A stretch of DNA of 64,000 bases. Source: Poecilobothrus nobilitatus (Eukaryota > Arthropoda > Insecta > Diptera > Dolichopodidae). Of the stretch, positions 34,853 through 45,703 are shown one piece after another. The stretch is from contig OX352774.1 of assembly GCA_947095535.1 (NCBI GenBank), forward strand, positions 8,742,001-8,806,000, read 5' to 3'. Position 1 is the stretch's first letter. Every line of letters starts with the position of its first letter. A program made the translations under genes and the position numbers. The notes under the pieces are model-generated. The model saw only the letters and a program-made list of their open reading frames with translations, made no database searches and was not told the origin of the DNA.

Positions 34853-37023
34853 TGAACGAAATATTAAGAGAATATATAAACAAGGTCTGTGTAGTATATC
34901 TAGACGATATACTAATATTCAGTACCTCTCTGAAAGAACATATGAAAGCAATCTATAGTATTTTCAAAGTATTAGAAGAAAAAAATTTGAAAATTCAGAT
35001 AGATAAATGTAATTTCATGAAAAAAGAGACTGAGTTCTTAGGGCACATATTAACAAAAGACGGTTTAAAACCTAATCCCAATAAAATAAAAACAATAGAA
35101 AATTTAAAACTACCAAAAACTCAAAAACAGATTAAAAGCTTTTTAGGAATGACAGGCTATTACAGGAAATTTGTGAAGGATTACGCCAAAGTTGCGCAAC
35201 CTATCACGAAATATTTAAAAAAAGATACAAAAATTAATACCAACGACCCAAACTACATAGAAGCGTTCGAGAAATTAAAACATTTAATAACAAGCCATCC
35301 AGTAATAAAATATCCAAATTTCGAAAAGCCATTTGTTTTGACAACAGACGCATCGAATTATGCGATTGGCGCTGTATTGTCACAGGAAAGACATCCTGTA
35401 TGTTTTGCTTCACGAACCTTAAATAGTCATGAACGTAATTATTCCGCTACAGATAAGGAATTCTTAGCAATCATGTGGTCAGTAAACTACTTTCGACCCT
35501 ACCTTTACGATAATAAATTTAAAATATTGACGGACCACCAACCAATAAAATATTTGCATGCCAAATATAAAGGTAAAGACCTATCACCTAGGCATCAAAG
35601 ATGGTTATTGAAATTAGGCGAATACCAATTTCATATTGAATATCTTAAAGGAAAAGAAAATCATGTCGCAGATTTTCTTAGCAGAATAGAACATAATATA
35701 AATGAAGGAGAGGATGATAAAAGCTCTAAACAATCTCTTAAAAATTTTAATATTGAATGTAATAGTACAATGGCAACAGTTCATTCTGCAAGCGAAGAAT
35801 TGTTGAACCATATTCCCATAAAAGAAGAAATAGTAAATAAGTATAAAACTCAAATAATTTTAACAAACAACAAAACAGTAGAATTAGAAACTCTTTTTGG
35901 AAGAAGAATCATAACAATAGCAGAATATGATTTTAATAGATTAGGCGAAATATTTAAAAAATATCTTAATAAAGGTAAAGTAGGAATCTTTTCAGAAATT
36001 TCAGACACAAAATATAACATTGTGCAAGAAAAGCTGATAGAAACGTACTCAAATGATAATGCAATAAAATTCATAAAATGCTCATTCAGAGCACAAGAAA
36101 TAGAAACTGAAATCGAAACGGTTAAACAAATATCTCTCTACCATATAAGAGAAAGTTTCCATTCCGGTATTCAGGAAACATATAATCAAATTAAGTTCAA
36201 AATATATTATCCTAAGTTACTAGAGTTAATTCAGATTGTAATTAATCAATGTGAAGTTTGTCAAACTGTCAAGTATGACAGAAGACCGATAAGACCCAAA
36301 TTTGAAATTAGTGAAACTCCATCAGAAGTAAATGATATAATTCACATTGACACTTACGTCATTATGAGACATGTCTTCTTAACAATTATAGACAAGTTCT
36401 CTAAGTTTGGTACAGCATACCATCTTAACGATATCATTGAAAAATTAGAACAACATTTCTCTCAAGTAGGCAAACCAAAGAAAATCGTGGCCGATAATGA
36501 ATTTAAAGCAATCCAAATTAAAGAATTTCTGATAGAAGAAGAAGTAAGTCTACATCTGACAAAACCAAACAGTCACACTGGTAATGCAGATATAGAAAGA
36601 TTTCACAATACTATCGCGGAAAAATTCAGAATACTACGGTTAAATAAAACCAATTTCTCTGTACAACGTTTAATACAACAAGCTGTTAGAATCTATAATA
36701 ACAGATACCATTCAACAATTAAGTACTCTCCAATTGAAGTACAAAATCATAAAATTAAACCTGAAAAAGTAAAAGAAAATCTAGAAACCGTAAAATTAAA
36801 GAAAATTGAAAAACTAAACAAAAAGAGAGAAAATTATGTTGAAACTCGTTCAACAGGTTTTGTAAAAAACTACAAAGCTGTCAGGCACAAAGAGCAACCC
36901 AAATATAAAAAATTGAAATTAGAAAATATTCATATAAAAAATATTAAAAAACCATTAAAATTTACAGATATTAGCAATAATGACAATACTAATAATGATG
37001 ACAACACAAACCGTGACAGGTAA
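34852..37023 (+). pseudogene. pol: Errantivirus Pol, second part: RT YLDD onward, RNase H, integrase
   Basis: Begins just past the deletion, in a different frame from the protease part. Order: VCVVYLDDILIFS (RT catalytic Asp pair), the FLGMTGYYRKFV thumb motif, RNase H (VLTTDASNYAIGAVL, the Glu in ATDKEFLAI, LTDHQP, HVADFLSR), then integrase with an H..H..C-x2-C zinc site (HIRESFH; CEVCQ) and core Asp in HIDTYV, Asp in VADNEF, Glu in ADIERFH. The last Asp and Glu are 33 residues apart by my count. The body is otherwise undamaged for 723 codons and overlaps env by 44 nt. It cannot be translated as part of Gag-Pol because of the upstream lesion. Confidence 0.9.
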
Positions 37024-38458
37024 TCTATTAGAGATAAACAACATAAGTTCAAATACAGGATTTGTAAAAATAAACTTAGACAAAGAACAGCTCGTCACCC
37101 AAACTGACATTATAATTCATATTATACATCCAACTGAAATATTAAATCTACTCGATGACATTTCAAATAGAACAGACGTACTAAATTCAAATCAAGAGAC
37201 AATTTTACAAACAGAAATTTTAGATTTAAAAAACAAATTAAAAACTATAATTCCTAATAAAAGACCAAGACGAGGAATAATAAATGGTGTCGGAACAATG
37301 TCTAAATGGTTGTTCGGAACGATGGACGAACAAGATCGACAAAATATAGAAAAACATTTACAAACGGTAGACCATAATAATCATTTACTTATAACAAATT
37401 ATAATGAACAAATTACAATTAACCAACAATTTCACAAAACAATTAAGCAACTTAAGTCAATTATAGAAGGTGATAGAAGTATACTATTAAACCAAATAAA
37501 TAATTTATAGAAATCACTAATTCAACAAAATTTATATTTAGATTTACTCTTTAAGATACAATTGATTAAAGAAAAAATAGAAATAATTCAAGATAACTTA
37601 GCTTCTATTAGGCATGGAATTGTACATCCAAATATTTTAACAGAAGAGGAAATAGAGAAATACGAAATAGATTTTTATAAATTACAATACATAAAACTAG
37701 GTCTAGCTCAATTCGAAAAAGACTCATTATTACTTGCAATCAAAATCCCAAGAAAAATTAAAACAATTCAATTAGAAATTATCATTCCAGTTCCAAATAA
37801 AGAAAATAAAGAAATCAATTATCCAAATGAAATTATTTTTACATATAATAATAAAACGTACAAATATGAAAAATTAAAAACATTAAATGAATTATCTTTA
37901 AGTAAAAATTGTATTTTTAAAAATAATTGTGAACTAATAAATTGTAAATTAACCGAAATTATACAAATAGATGAAGAAACTATTGTAATTAAAAATGCTA
38001 ATAAGATAAAAGTAAATCAATCTTGTGACAATAGAAATATTATTTTAACAGATCATGTTTTGATCCATTTCAATAATTGCACTTTAAAAATACTAGATCA
38101 CAATTTCTCAAATGTAAAAGAAAGTATCCAACAAAGATTTTATTACCCATTAAATCAAACTTTTAATTTTAAGAATAAGGTTACTTTCAATGATGTTGTT
38201 ATAGAAACAGAAAATAATATAGAAAAAATTAAAGAACTAAAATTTCATAAAAAATTTTCGTATGTACTCGATATAATATTCTTTGTAATTGGAATAATTG
38301 GAGCAATCGCATTGTTAAAAAAATTTGGTTATCTAAAAATTAATAAAAGAATTCAGGAGAATTCTTATCTAGAGGAGGGAGAAGTTACATATTTGCCAAA
38401 CTCTATTCCCACGAAACTAACAGACAGTACGTCAGCACTTCCTGTTATTTCTAAATAA
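36980..38458 (+). pseudogene. env: Errantivirus Env, interrupted by one in-frame TAG
   Basis: Two open stretches, 36980-37507 and 37511-38458, share one frame and are separated only by TAG at 37508-37510. The first holds a furin-type site RPRR at residues 95-98, then GIINGVGTMSKWLFGTMDEQ, the fusion-peptide region typical of errantivirus Env and baculovirus F-type proteins. The second part has a Cys-containing ectodomain, several N-x-S/T sites, a transmembrane segment (VLDIIFFVIGIIGAIALL) and a short basic tail that reads into the 3' LTR. Only about 98 residues precede the cleavage site, and the start has a poor signal peptide; in this group env is made from a spliced mRNA, so the true start may lie elsewhere. 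As it stands no membrane-anchored product can form without readthrough. Confidence 0.88.
38371..38382 (+). other. Polypurine tract
   Basis: AGAGGAGGGAGA directly abuts the 3' LTR start (AGTTAC), the expected primer for plus-strand DNA synthesis. Confidence 0.9.
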
Positions 38459-38764
38459 ATTAAAATAGCTTCATATTTCAATATGAGAAAATAAAATCAA
38501 TTATTTTCCCATAATAACAAAATTACGCAATTGCTCAGATTACACCAAAATTATTAACTTTAAAATAAAATTGTATAAATTGCTGAATATGCAATTTTTA
38601 ATATATAAATACCTGTACATTTTCTAATTAGAATTAAGTCTCGATTAAGTCTTAACATATCAATGTTATAATAAATTTACTAAACTTAAATAAAGTGTGT
38701 TTTCTTTTTTTAAAATAAAAGTTGTTTATTTTTTTTATCATATTGCAAAAGCAAATATAAAAGT
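38383..38764 (+). repeat. 3' LTR
   Basis: 382 bp, same length as the 5' LTR, and no difference found by eye. Followed by target copy CGCG (38765-38768). The last 76 bp of the env frame lie within it. Confidence 0.95.
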
Positions 38765-39424
38765 CGCGTGCCCACAGACATACCCACACACGCACACACA
38801 CACACATACGGACAGTCGTCATGCTAAACATTTTTTTACAGCCTTCTCAACACCGCGGTAGTGTATATTTGTCAAAATCTCGGGTACAAATTTTTAGTAT
38901 GAAAACAATACCTACCTTATACATTAATGCGGTCGGTAAAAATATTTTGCTATTTTTAAATATCAAACATGTAACGGCACCTATAAAAATTGTTTCAAAA
39001 TAAAACACAAAAATCAAAGCTTCAACTTTACATGTTGTGAATGGTTCTTCTTCATTATGTAAAATTCTTTTAAAATTGATGAAATTGTCTTTTTATTTTT
39101 CACATTTTTCCTTATTATATAAAAGTCTAAGAAAATTTTCAAATTTTGGTGAAAGCCACAATTCTGAACAGTTTGTATTGTCCTTTGGAAAATGTGTGCC
39201 TTTAAAAACCATTGGTTTACATTCTGTCATCTTTATTTATTTATATTAATATTATAAATAACATAGGATATTGCAATATTACAAAACCATCGGCTACTAA
39301 GGCCATTATAGGTCGAATATTTTTATTAAATTATACACTAATATTATTTATTTTGTTTAAATTTTATATTTTATATTTACGCTATATTTGATAGCAAGGA
39401 GAATTTGTTTTCAATTAATAAAAT

Positions 39425-39506
39425 TTGCTATCTGTGCAGGATTTGAACTCGCATTCCCTTGGTTAATAAGCCACGTGTTTAACGTCTAGGCCACCAAGGT
39501 CCCTAC
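39425..39506 (-). mobile_element. tRNA-like SINE head, family 3 (single copy)
   Basis: Minus strand: GGGACCTTGGTGGCCTAGAC (A-box), then GCGAGTTCAAATCCTGCAC (B-box). The head resembles family 1, but the body differs: GATAGCAAA and TTTGCTATC form an inverted repeat at the left. It lacks a 3' acceptor strand complementary to GGGACC, so it is not a functional tRNA gene. Confidence 0.5.
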
Positions 39507-41239
39507 CATCTTTATTTTAATTTGAATCAGTATCATTCCATCCTTATACGTTTCTTTTGCAGTCATCAAATTTAGATGGAAAAATTTTTTTAATATTATT
39601 AAGAGGCCCCAGATTCAATAATTATTTTTGAAGCTGCATTCATTTTTAGAATACAAAAACAAAAACAAACAACTTGGGATGATAAAACATATAAAAACTA
39701 GATATTTTTTTATTTTTTTTTTGTTGTTGAAATGAAAATGTTAACACACCAAAAATAACAATTTCTATCATAATTTTTATTTCCTTTTTAGTACATTTTC
39801 ATATAATTTCCGTTCGTTTTCAAAATATTTACACCATTTAAATAAATTTTAACCATAGATATAGATCTGATAACAAAATGTAGTTTTGTATAAATTTAAA
39901 CTTCAGCATATTTTGTCTAATCCGTATAAGGACCAATGTATAGCGCTATATCCTATAGCGTTAAAAATAAGAAAAAGTCGTATATGTTTGAAAAATTACT
40001 CAAAGTCTACTGAATGTTTTTTCAATTTGAAAATATTAAGTAACTATTTTCTATTTAAAAACTAAAGCTAACGTATAGTACCTACTGTTGCTATATGTTA
40101 ATTTGGAATTTGGTATTTAAATTTTCCGAAAAGAAAAACTTAAAATAGCTTCAGATAAAAATGCAAATTTTTATGCAAAATTAATCTCAATTTCAAAATG
40201 ATTTATATTAAATTATCCTTTGTGAATGTGATCCTTTATAAACCTTTCATTATTATATATAACCTTTATTTTATATCACTATAGGTATATTACAAAATCT
40301 GTTTTGTATTTATTTTAGAAATATGTGTGTAATTTTTTATGGTGAACTTATTTTAATAATAATAATTAAATTGTAATTGAAATTATTTTGTTCCACAATC
40401 TCTATAAAAATATTTTACGAAATTATTTTGTGTTTGGGTTTTAATTTTTTTTTTTTTTGGTATTGGTATTTGGTTTTGAAAATAGAAATATATATATTTT
40501 ATATTTTTAAAATATAAATTTTAAATCTGATTTTTTGTAATCAAAAAATTTGAACATTTTAAACGTTCATTTTTCTCTATAATAAGTATATTTGTATTGC
40601 AATTGCATTTATGAATATTTAACATTTAATTGTAAAAGGACATAATAAACGGCGAAGAAATAAGTAAAATAGAGGAGAGAATGGAGGTAAGAGGCGAAGT
40701 CTAAAAAAAAAAAAAAATTCTTAGATAGATCTTAACTTATAACAATTCTCGAGATAATTGATTGTCAAAGTAAATGTTGAGTGTATCGGTAATTATTATG
40801 TATTTCATATCTGATGTTTAGATAAGAATTTTCTTAAGTTCTTATCAAAAATAAAAGTAATTATAGAATGCATTTTGTATTACATATTTTCGAAATTTTA
40901 AATATTTAAAAGTTTCTTATACTTATTCTATACTTATTCTCTTAAATAGTGACATATTTCCTTACAAATAACAATATGTGTAAATTTTTACTTATGTATA
41001 TGGCTAATTTTAAAAACAAATGTAAAGGTATAGAGTAAATTTTAACAAATAAATCGTAGTTACATGATAATTAACGGTTCCAAAAAAAAAAAAAAATAGT
41101 TTATCTTTACGTATATTATTGTAGAATGCAGCCCGAATAGCTTCAATTTTAAGCCTTTTCTATTTATATACGTTAACTTAAAAAAAAATAAAGCTTATTT
41201 AGAAATTTTTACCATTTCATCTTTATAAAATTGTTAGTT
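39507..41239. other. AT-rich DNA, no gene recognised
   Basis: At about 39800-40130 there are faint family A Helentron-like blocks (CGTTTTCAAAATATTTACACC, CTATAGCGTTAAAAATAAG), too degraded to delimit. Confidence 0.45.
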
Positions 41240-41800
41240 TTTAATATAGTAAGTCAGTTTGGTTGTCGTATTTGAGTAGCTGAGCAGCTGAGATACAACT
41301 TTTTTCAATTTATATGAAAATAGATCAATTATTTCAATTCAATTTCAAGTTAGTATCTAAAATTTTGTAAAAAGAAGTTAAGTCCAACACTAATGGCTTC
41401 TGCCAAATTTGATTAGTCTAACATATTATTTGTGTAGTTTCGAAGATTATGTCCTCAAATCTCTGTCTAAATAAAGCTAAAGATCAAAAATGTAAAAAAC
41501 GATCAAGTTGTAGGGCAATAACTTCTGTGATTTTTGGTTGAACTAGTGCAACAGCTAACGGTAGCTATTATATTTCGGCACTTATTTAAGATAAAAATCT
41601 AGATGTTTTTAAAAAGATGATCAAGTTTTATGGTATTAGATGATGAAGGGTTCTAAAATTTAATTAGTTCGAGGTAACAGCTTCGAATAGCTATAATACA
41701 ACTTCAAACTTTATAAAAATATATCTCGGAACTTAATTAAAGTCAGATATTTGAAATTTTGTAAAATATGATTACATTTTATGAAACAGCATAATAATTA
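41240..41800 (+). mobile_element. Degenerate Helentron family B fragment
   Basis: Contains module remnants of the 44.3 kb element: GAGTAGCTGAGCAGCTGAG, a CTTCTGCCAAATTTGATTAG variant, AAAAAGATGATCAAGTTTTA and CAGCTTCGAATAGCTATAA. Termini absent. The part at 41540-41640 is closely repeated at 44026-44140. Confidence 0.6.
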
Positions 41801-42097
41801 TAAACAATTTCTTGCTATTTTTTTTTCTATTTTGATTTGTAACAATTTTTCATTACTAACACATAAAATTTAAAGTGGTAATAGGGGTTTAGAAAAAAGT
41901 GAAATTAAATGTTTAGATTGTATCATTTAATTAAATTGGTATTATCTGAATGTTATGCTACAATAAATATTAATAATAATACTAATAAAGTAAATAATAA
42001 TTTGGTTTTTTGTTTTTGTTTTTAAATAAATGCATTAAATAAAGCATTACATTCATTTAAAATAAATAAAAACTTTATTATAAATTTTCATTTCATT

Positions 42098-43655
42098 ATA
42101 CCCGTACGATAGGATCGGGTATAATAAAACTACTCCTTCGTTTGTAACACCTCGAAATAAGCGAGCTAGATATACCTTCAAAGGTATGGATCGGATCAGA
42201 AAAAAATTCTAAGACTTTTGAGCCATGTCCGTCCGTCCGTCAGCACGCTAACTAAGAAAGCTAGAATCTTGAAATTTACACAAAATATTCTGGGAGTAAT
42301 TTGTAGGTTCCCTATTTTTTTTGGTTGAGTTTGCACCAAGCCTTAGGGTAGCTCTCGAACACCTAACTTTTAGATCCCCACATTTTTTTTGAAATAGAGC
42401 TATGAAATTTTAACAGCTGATAGATCTCAAAAAAATAATATTAATTTTATTTTTAATAACTTTTTTTTGTAGCCCCACCTGTTACGGAGCTACAGCTCCC
42501 CAAAGGTGCAAAAAAGCTCTATATTTAAATTGTTATAGCACAAGTTGTATAAAGTATATCTTCATTTTGAAAAAGCCAAACGATTACTACTTTTATTAGC
42601 TTTAAAAATATATATACAATAACTATATATTTGTGACATACGGCGTCTTAATTTACCGTTATGCGAAACTCAAATTTTGCAAAATCCTTTAACCCTTCTA
42701 TCTTCTAAACGGTTTAAGTTGGAAACTTGAAATTTTTACAGAAGTTAGATCTTTAAAAATAAGTATGAGTCATTTCAGAATTTTTTTTTGTATCACCCCC
42801 CGTTTAGGAGCTGTAAGGGGTCAAAAACTGAAAATTTCCTATTTTTAAACACCTGTAACTTGAACACCTGTTAAAATTTTTTTGAAGTAATACACAAAAA
42901 TTAAAGCTTCTACATTATACTCTTATTTCTGTTAACAACTTTTTTTAATAATATAGGGTTACTTTATAATTGACGAAAGTGTTACTTGATTTTTTCAAAT
43001 TTTCTAACAAATTTCTTTAACGAATTTTTTGCATTTTGTTTTACTCGATAATTTGAAATTGTTGAGGATATAATGCGTAGTACAAAAAAATGTAAATAAA
43101 TAAACAACATAACGGTTGCTTGAAGAATTTTTATTTATATGATATTGATATATATACATACTTATATAATATCATGTTTATTTACATATCGTATATGTCA
43201 CTAGTGAATGAATGATAAGAGTATATGTGTATATTATATAGCGCCGTATTAACATACATATATGTATTTTATTGTACTTATAAGAAATTATTCTGTCAAT
43301 GGAATATTTAAATATAATATAATATAATATTTAAAATTATATTTACTATTCTGTACTAAGTAAATTTATTATACATTTACCGCTTAGTATTAAATGGTAC
43401 TATAGAATATTTGAAAAAGTTTTGGATTGATAATCGTTATGTGGAAGGTTAGAATCTGCTTTAGAAGAATGTACATATAAACATATAGTTTGAATATGTG
43501 TACAACCCATAGTTCTAGAAATTATAAAATTCACCCAAATTATTTTAAAATACTAAAATATTAAAAAAATAATATTGTAGGCAGAGTGGCTGTGAACATA
43601 CTAACGGTTCGTACGGGTATCTAAGAGTTGACAAAGGCAACTGTATTCTTCCTCG
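42098..43655 (+). mobile_element. Non-autonomous Helentron (DINE-1-like), family A, copy 2
   Basis: Starts ATACCCGTACGATAGGATCG and ends with the GTACGGGTAT inverted repeat, the AGTTG..CAACT hairpin and TTCCTCG before TTTT. At 1,558 bp it differs from the 25.5 kb copy (1,560 bp) only by scattered substitutions and small indels, one of which breaks the perfect ACTAAGTAAATTTA palindrome found there. No coding capacity. The pair points to fairly recent activity of the family. Confidence 0.85.
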
Positions 43656-43886
43656 TTTTATTCAAAAGTTTTTTAGGTGTTTTATATACAAAAAAAAAAA
43701 ATCCTAGTGGTTTCACTAAATTAAAAAAGAACAGAAATTTGTATATGCTTTATAATGCATAGTTTAGAAACCATTTTAATATTTTAAATCTAAGGTATTG
43801 TTTTCAAGAAAGTTAAGTATTATTTACCTTTTATAGTTTTCAGTGGCTAATCAAATAAAAATAAATAAAAAATCTACACTGGAGAA

Positions 43887-43951
43887 GGTGTCCTACATAA
43901 ATAGGGAAATTATTTCTAGTACATAAATAATTTCCATATTTATAGGACACC
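43887..43951. repeat. Long imperfect hairpin
   Basis: Arms GGTGTCCTACATAAATAGGG(AAATTATTT) and AAATAATTTCCATATTTATA(GGACACC) pair over about 26 of 29 positions around a 9 nt loop. It could be a pre-miRNA-like hairpin or a collapsed MITE. Confidence 0.6.
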
Positions 43952-44025
43952 AAAAGTATGAAAACTTAAAAACATATGCACTAATTTTTTTTAACTTAGG
44001 ACTCAGATATGACTACTTAGAAAAA

Positions 44026-44140
44026 ATAACAGCTAGGGGTAGCTATTATATTTGGGCACTTATTTAAGATAAAAATCTAGATATTTTTAAAAAGATGATC
44101 AAGTTTTATGGTATTAGATATGGTATTAGATTGACAAAAT
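44026..44140 (+). repeat. Fragment of Helentron family B
   Basis: AACAGCTAGGGGTAGCTATT and GATAAAAATCTAGATATTTT match 41550-41640 nearly base for base, and end in a short tandem copy of ATGGTATTAGAT. Confidence 0.6.
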
Positions 44141-44286
44141 GCTCTTAAAATTTAAAAAGGATCAAAAAACAAAAATTTTAATTTATTAAAAAATTTTTTT
44201 ACATATCTTTTAAAAACGACTAAATGTTTGTTGAAGACAAAAACTTTTAAATATCCTTTGGTATTTGAAAAGTGTGATTGTTTTTT

Positions 44287-45703
44287 ATACCCGTATGAAC
44301 TATGTTCAAGGGTATAATAAATTTGCCATTACGTTTGTGACACCTTAAAGGAGTCGAGCTAGATATAGTGTCAAAGGTATGGATCGGCTCAGAATCGAAT
44401 TCTGAGTCGATTAAGCCATGTAGGTCCGTCCGTCCGCATGATAACTCAAAAAATAAAGGAGCTAGGGGGCTGAAATTTTTTTTACGTCACTTTTGCAAAA
44501 TTGTTAGTTTTGCTATTTAAATCCAACATTTTTGGTCGGCGGGTTCGAGTAGCTGCCATACAACTTATATCTTTATATAGAAATAACTCAGTATCTATTC
44601 AAGCTAGGTTTCTGAAATTTTGCAAATGATGATCAAGTTTTATGGCAACAACTTCTGCAAAATTTGGTTGTGGTGGTGCGACGGGTTCGGATAGCTGCCA
44701 TACAACTTCTCCTTTTAAATGAGAATAACTCAGTGTTTATTGAAGCTAAAAATCTGAAATTTAGTAAAGAGGTGTCGAGTTACATGCCAACAACTTTTGT
44801 AAAATTTGGTTGGTCTAGAGCAGCCGGTTCAGGCTTCTTGCACCTCTTGGAACCTAATGAAGCTAGGCGTCTGAAATTTTGCAAATGATGATCAAGTTTT
44901 ATGGCAACAACTTTTGTAAAATTTGGTTGGTCTAGAGCAGCCGGTTCAGGCTTCTTGCACCTCTTGGAACCTAATGAAGCTTGGCGTCTGAAATCTTGCA
45001 AATGATGATCAAGTTTTATGGCAACAACTTCTGCAAAATTTGGTTGTGGTGGTGCGACGGGTTCGGATAGCTGCCATACAACTTCTCTTTTTAACGATAA
45101 CTCAAAAAATAAAGGAGCTAGGAGGCTGAAATTTTTTTTACGTCACTTTTACAAAATTGTTAGTTTTGCTATTTAACTCCAGCATTTTCGGCCGCCGGGT
45201 TCGAGTAGCTGCCATACAACTTCTTTCTTTAAATGGAAATAACCCAGTGTCTATTCAATCTAGGTATCTGAAATTTTGCAAATGATGATCGAGTTTTATG
45301 GCAACAACTTCTGTAAAATTTGATTGTGATGATATGACAGGTTCGGATAGTTGCCATACAACTTCTCTTTTTAAATGAAAATAACTCAGTGTCTATTGAA
45401 GCTAGCTATCTGAAATTTAGTGAAAAAGTGTCGAGTTGCTTGCCAAAAACTTTTGTAAAATTTGATTGGTCTAAAGCAGCCGGTTTAGGCTTCTTGCATT
45501 TCTTGGAACTTAATGAAGCTAGACGCAATAGATTCGGGTAGCTATCATACAACTCCACAATTTACATAAATATATCTCTGTAGTTCGGTACTAAAACATC
45601 TGAATGTTTTTAAAAGATGATCAAGTTTTATAGAAACAGGATATATTACGTTCATACGGGTATCCCAGAGTTGACACAGTCTACTCTACTGCACTCTTCC
45701 TCG
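44287..45703 (+). mobile_element. Helentron-like family B, copy 1 (full length, modular)
   Basis: The 5' end ATACCCGTATGAACTATGTT(CAAGGGTAT) forms a hairpin. ATACCCGTATGAAC recurs inverted near the 3' end (GTTCATACGGGTAT). A terminal hairpin (AGAGT..ACTCT) and CTTCCTCG follow, then a T run. The middle is a chain of about eight modules of 115-150 bp, each with variants of GGTTCGGATAGCTGCCATAC, GAAGCTAGG..CTGAAATTT, GATGATCAAGTTTTATGGCA and ACAACTTCTGCAAAATTTGG. Family A termini have the same design, so the two families are related. The open frames here are translations of repeats. Confidence 0.82.

Larger units (their letters stand above)
31968..38764 (+). mobile_element. Gypsy-group LTR retrotransposon with env (17.6/297-like errantivirus), complete ends, coding-defective
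   Basis: The 6,797 bp element has 382 bp LTRs that look identical by eye, a CGCG duplication at 31964-31967 and 38765-38768, a tRNA-Ser primer site, a polypurine tract, gag, pol and env in that order. The 4 bp duplication, the tRNA-Ser primer, LTRs starting AGTTAC, and an Env with a furin site and the SKWLFG fusion-peptide region place it in the insect errantivirus group. LTR identity means recent insertion. Two lesions disable this copy: a deletion with frameshift inside RT (about 34850) and an in-frame TAG in env (37508-37510). It must have been copied by proteins of another element, or broken after or during insertion. Confidence 0.95.
31741..39250. repeat. Older dispersed repeat split by the errantivirus insertion
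   Basis: The left part is about 31755-31967 (AAAATGTTCTATGGCAAAGT onward) and the right part about 38769-39250, with a CACACA tract, then ATCTCGGGTACAAATTTTTA and CAAAGCTTCAACTTTACATG. The right part shares short blocks with Helentron family A (the ..AAAATCAAAGCTTCAAC.. region). The two parts become contiguous when the 6.8 kb element and one CGCG copy are removed. Type of the older repeat not established; outer limits approximate. Confidence 0.4.

Noticed and set aside
39425..39506. Possible functional tRNA gene
   Set aside because: A- and B-boxes are present, but there is no 3' acceptor strand and the sequence continues into repeat-type body.
44664..45001. Opposing frames of 73-74 codons containing repeated peptides (e.g. 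KRCKKPEPAALDQPNFTKVV)
   Set aside because: The peptide repeats only reflect the tandem modules of the Helentron-like element.
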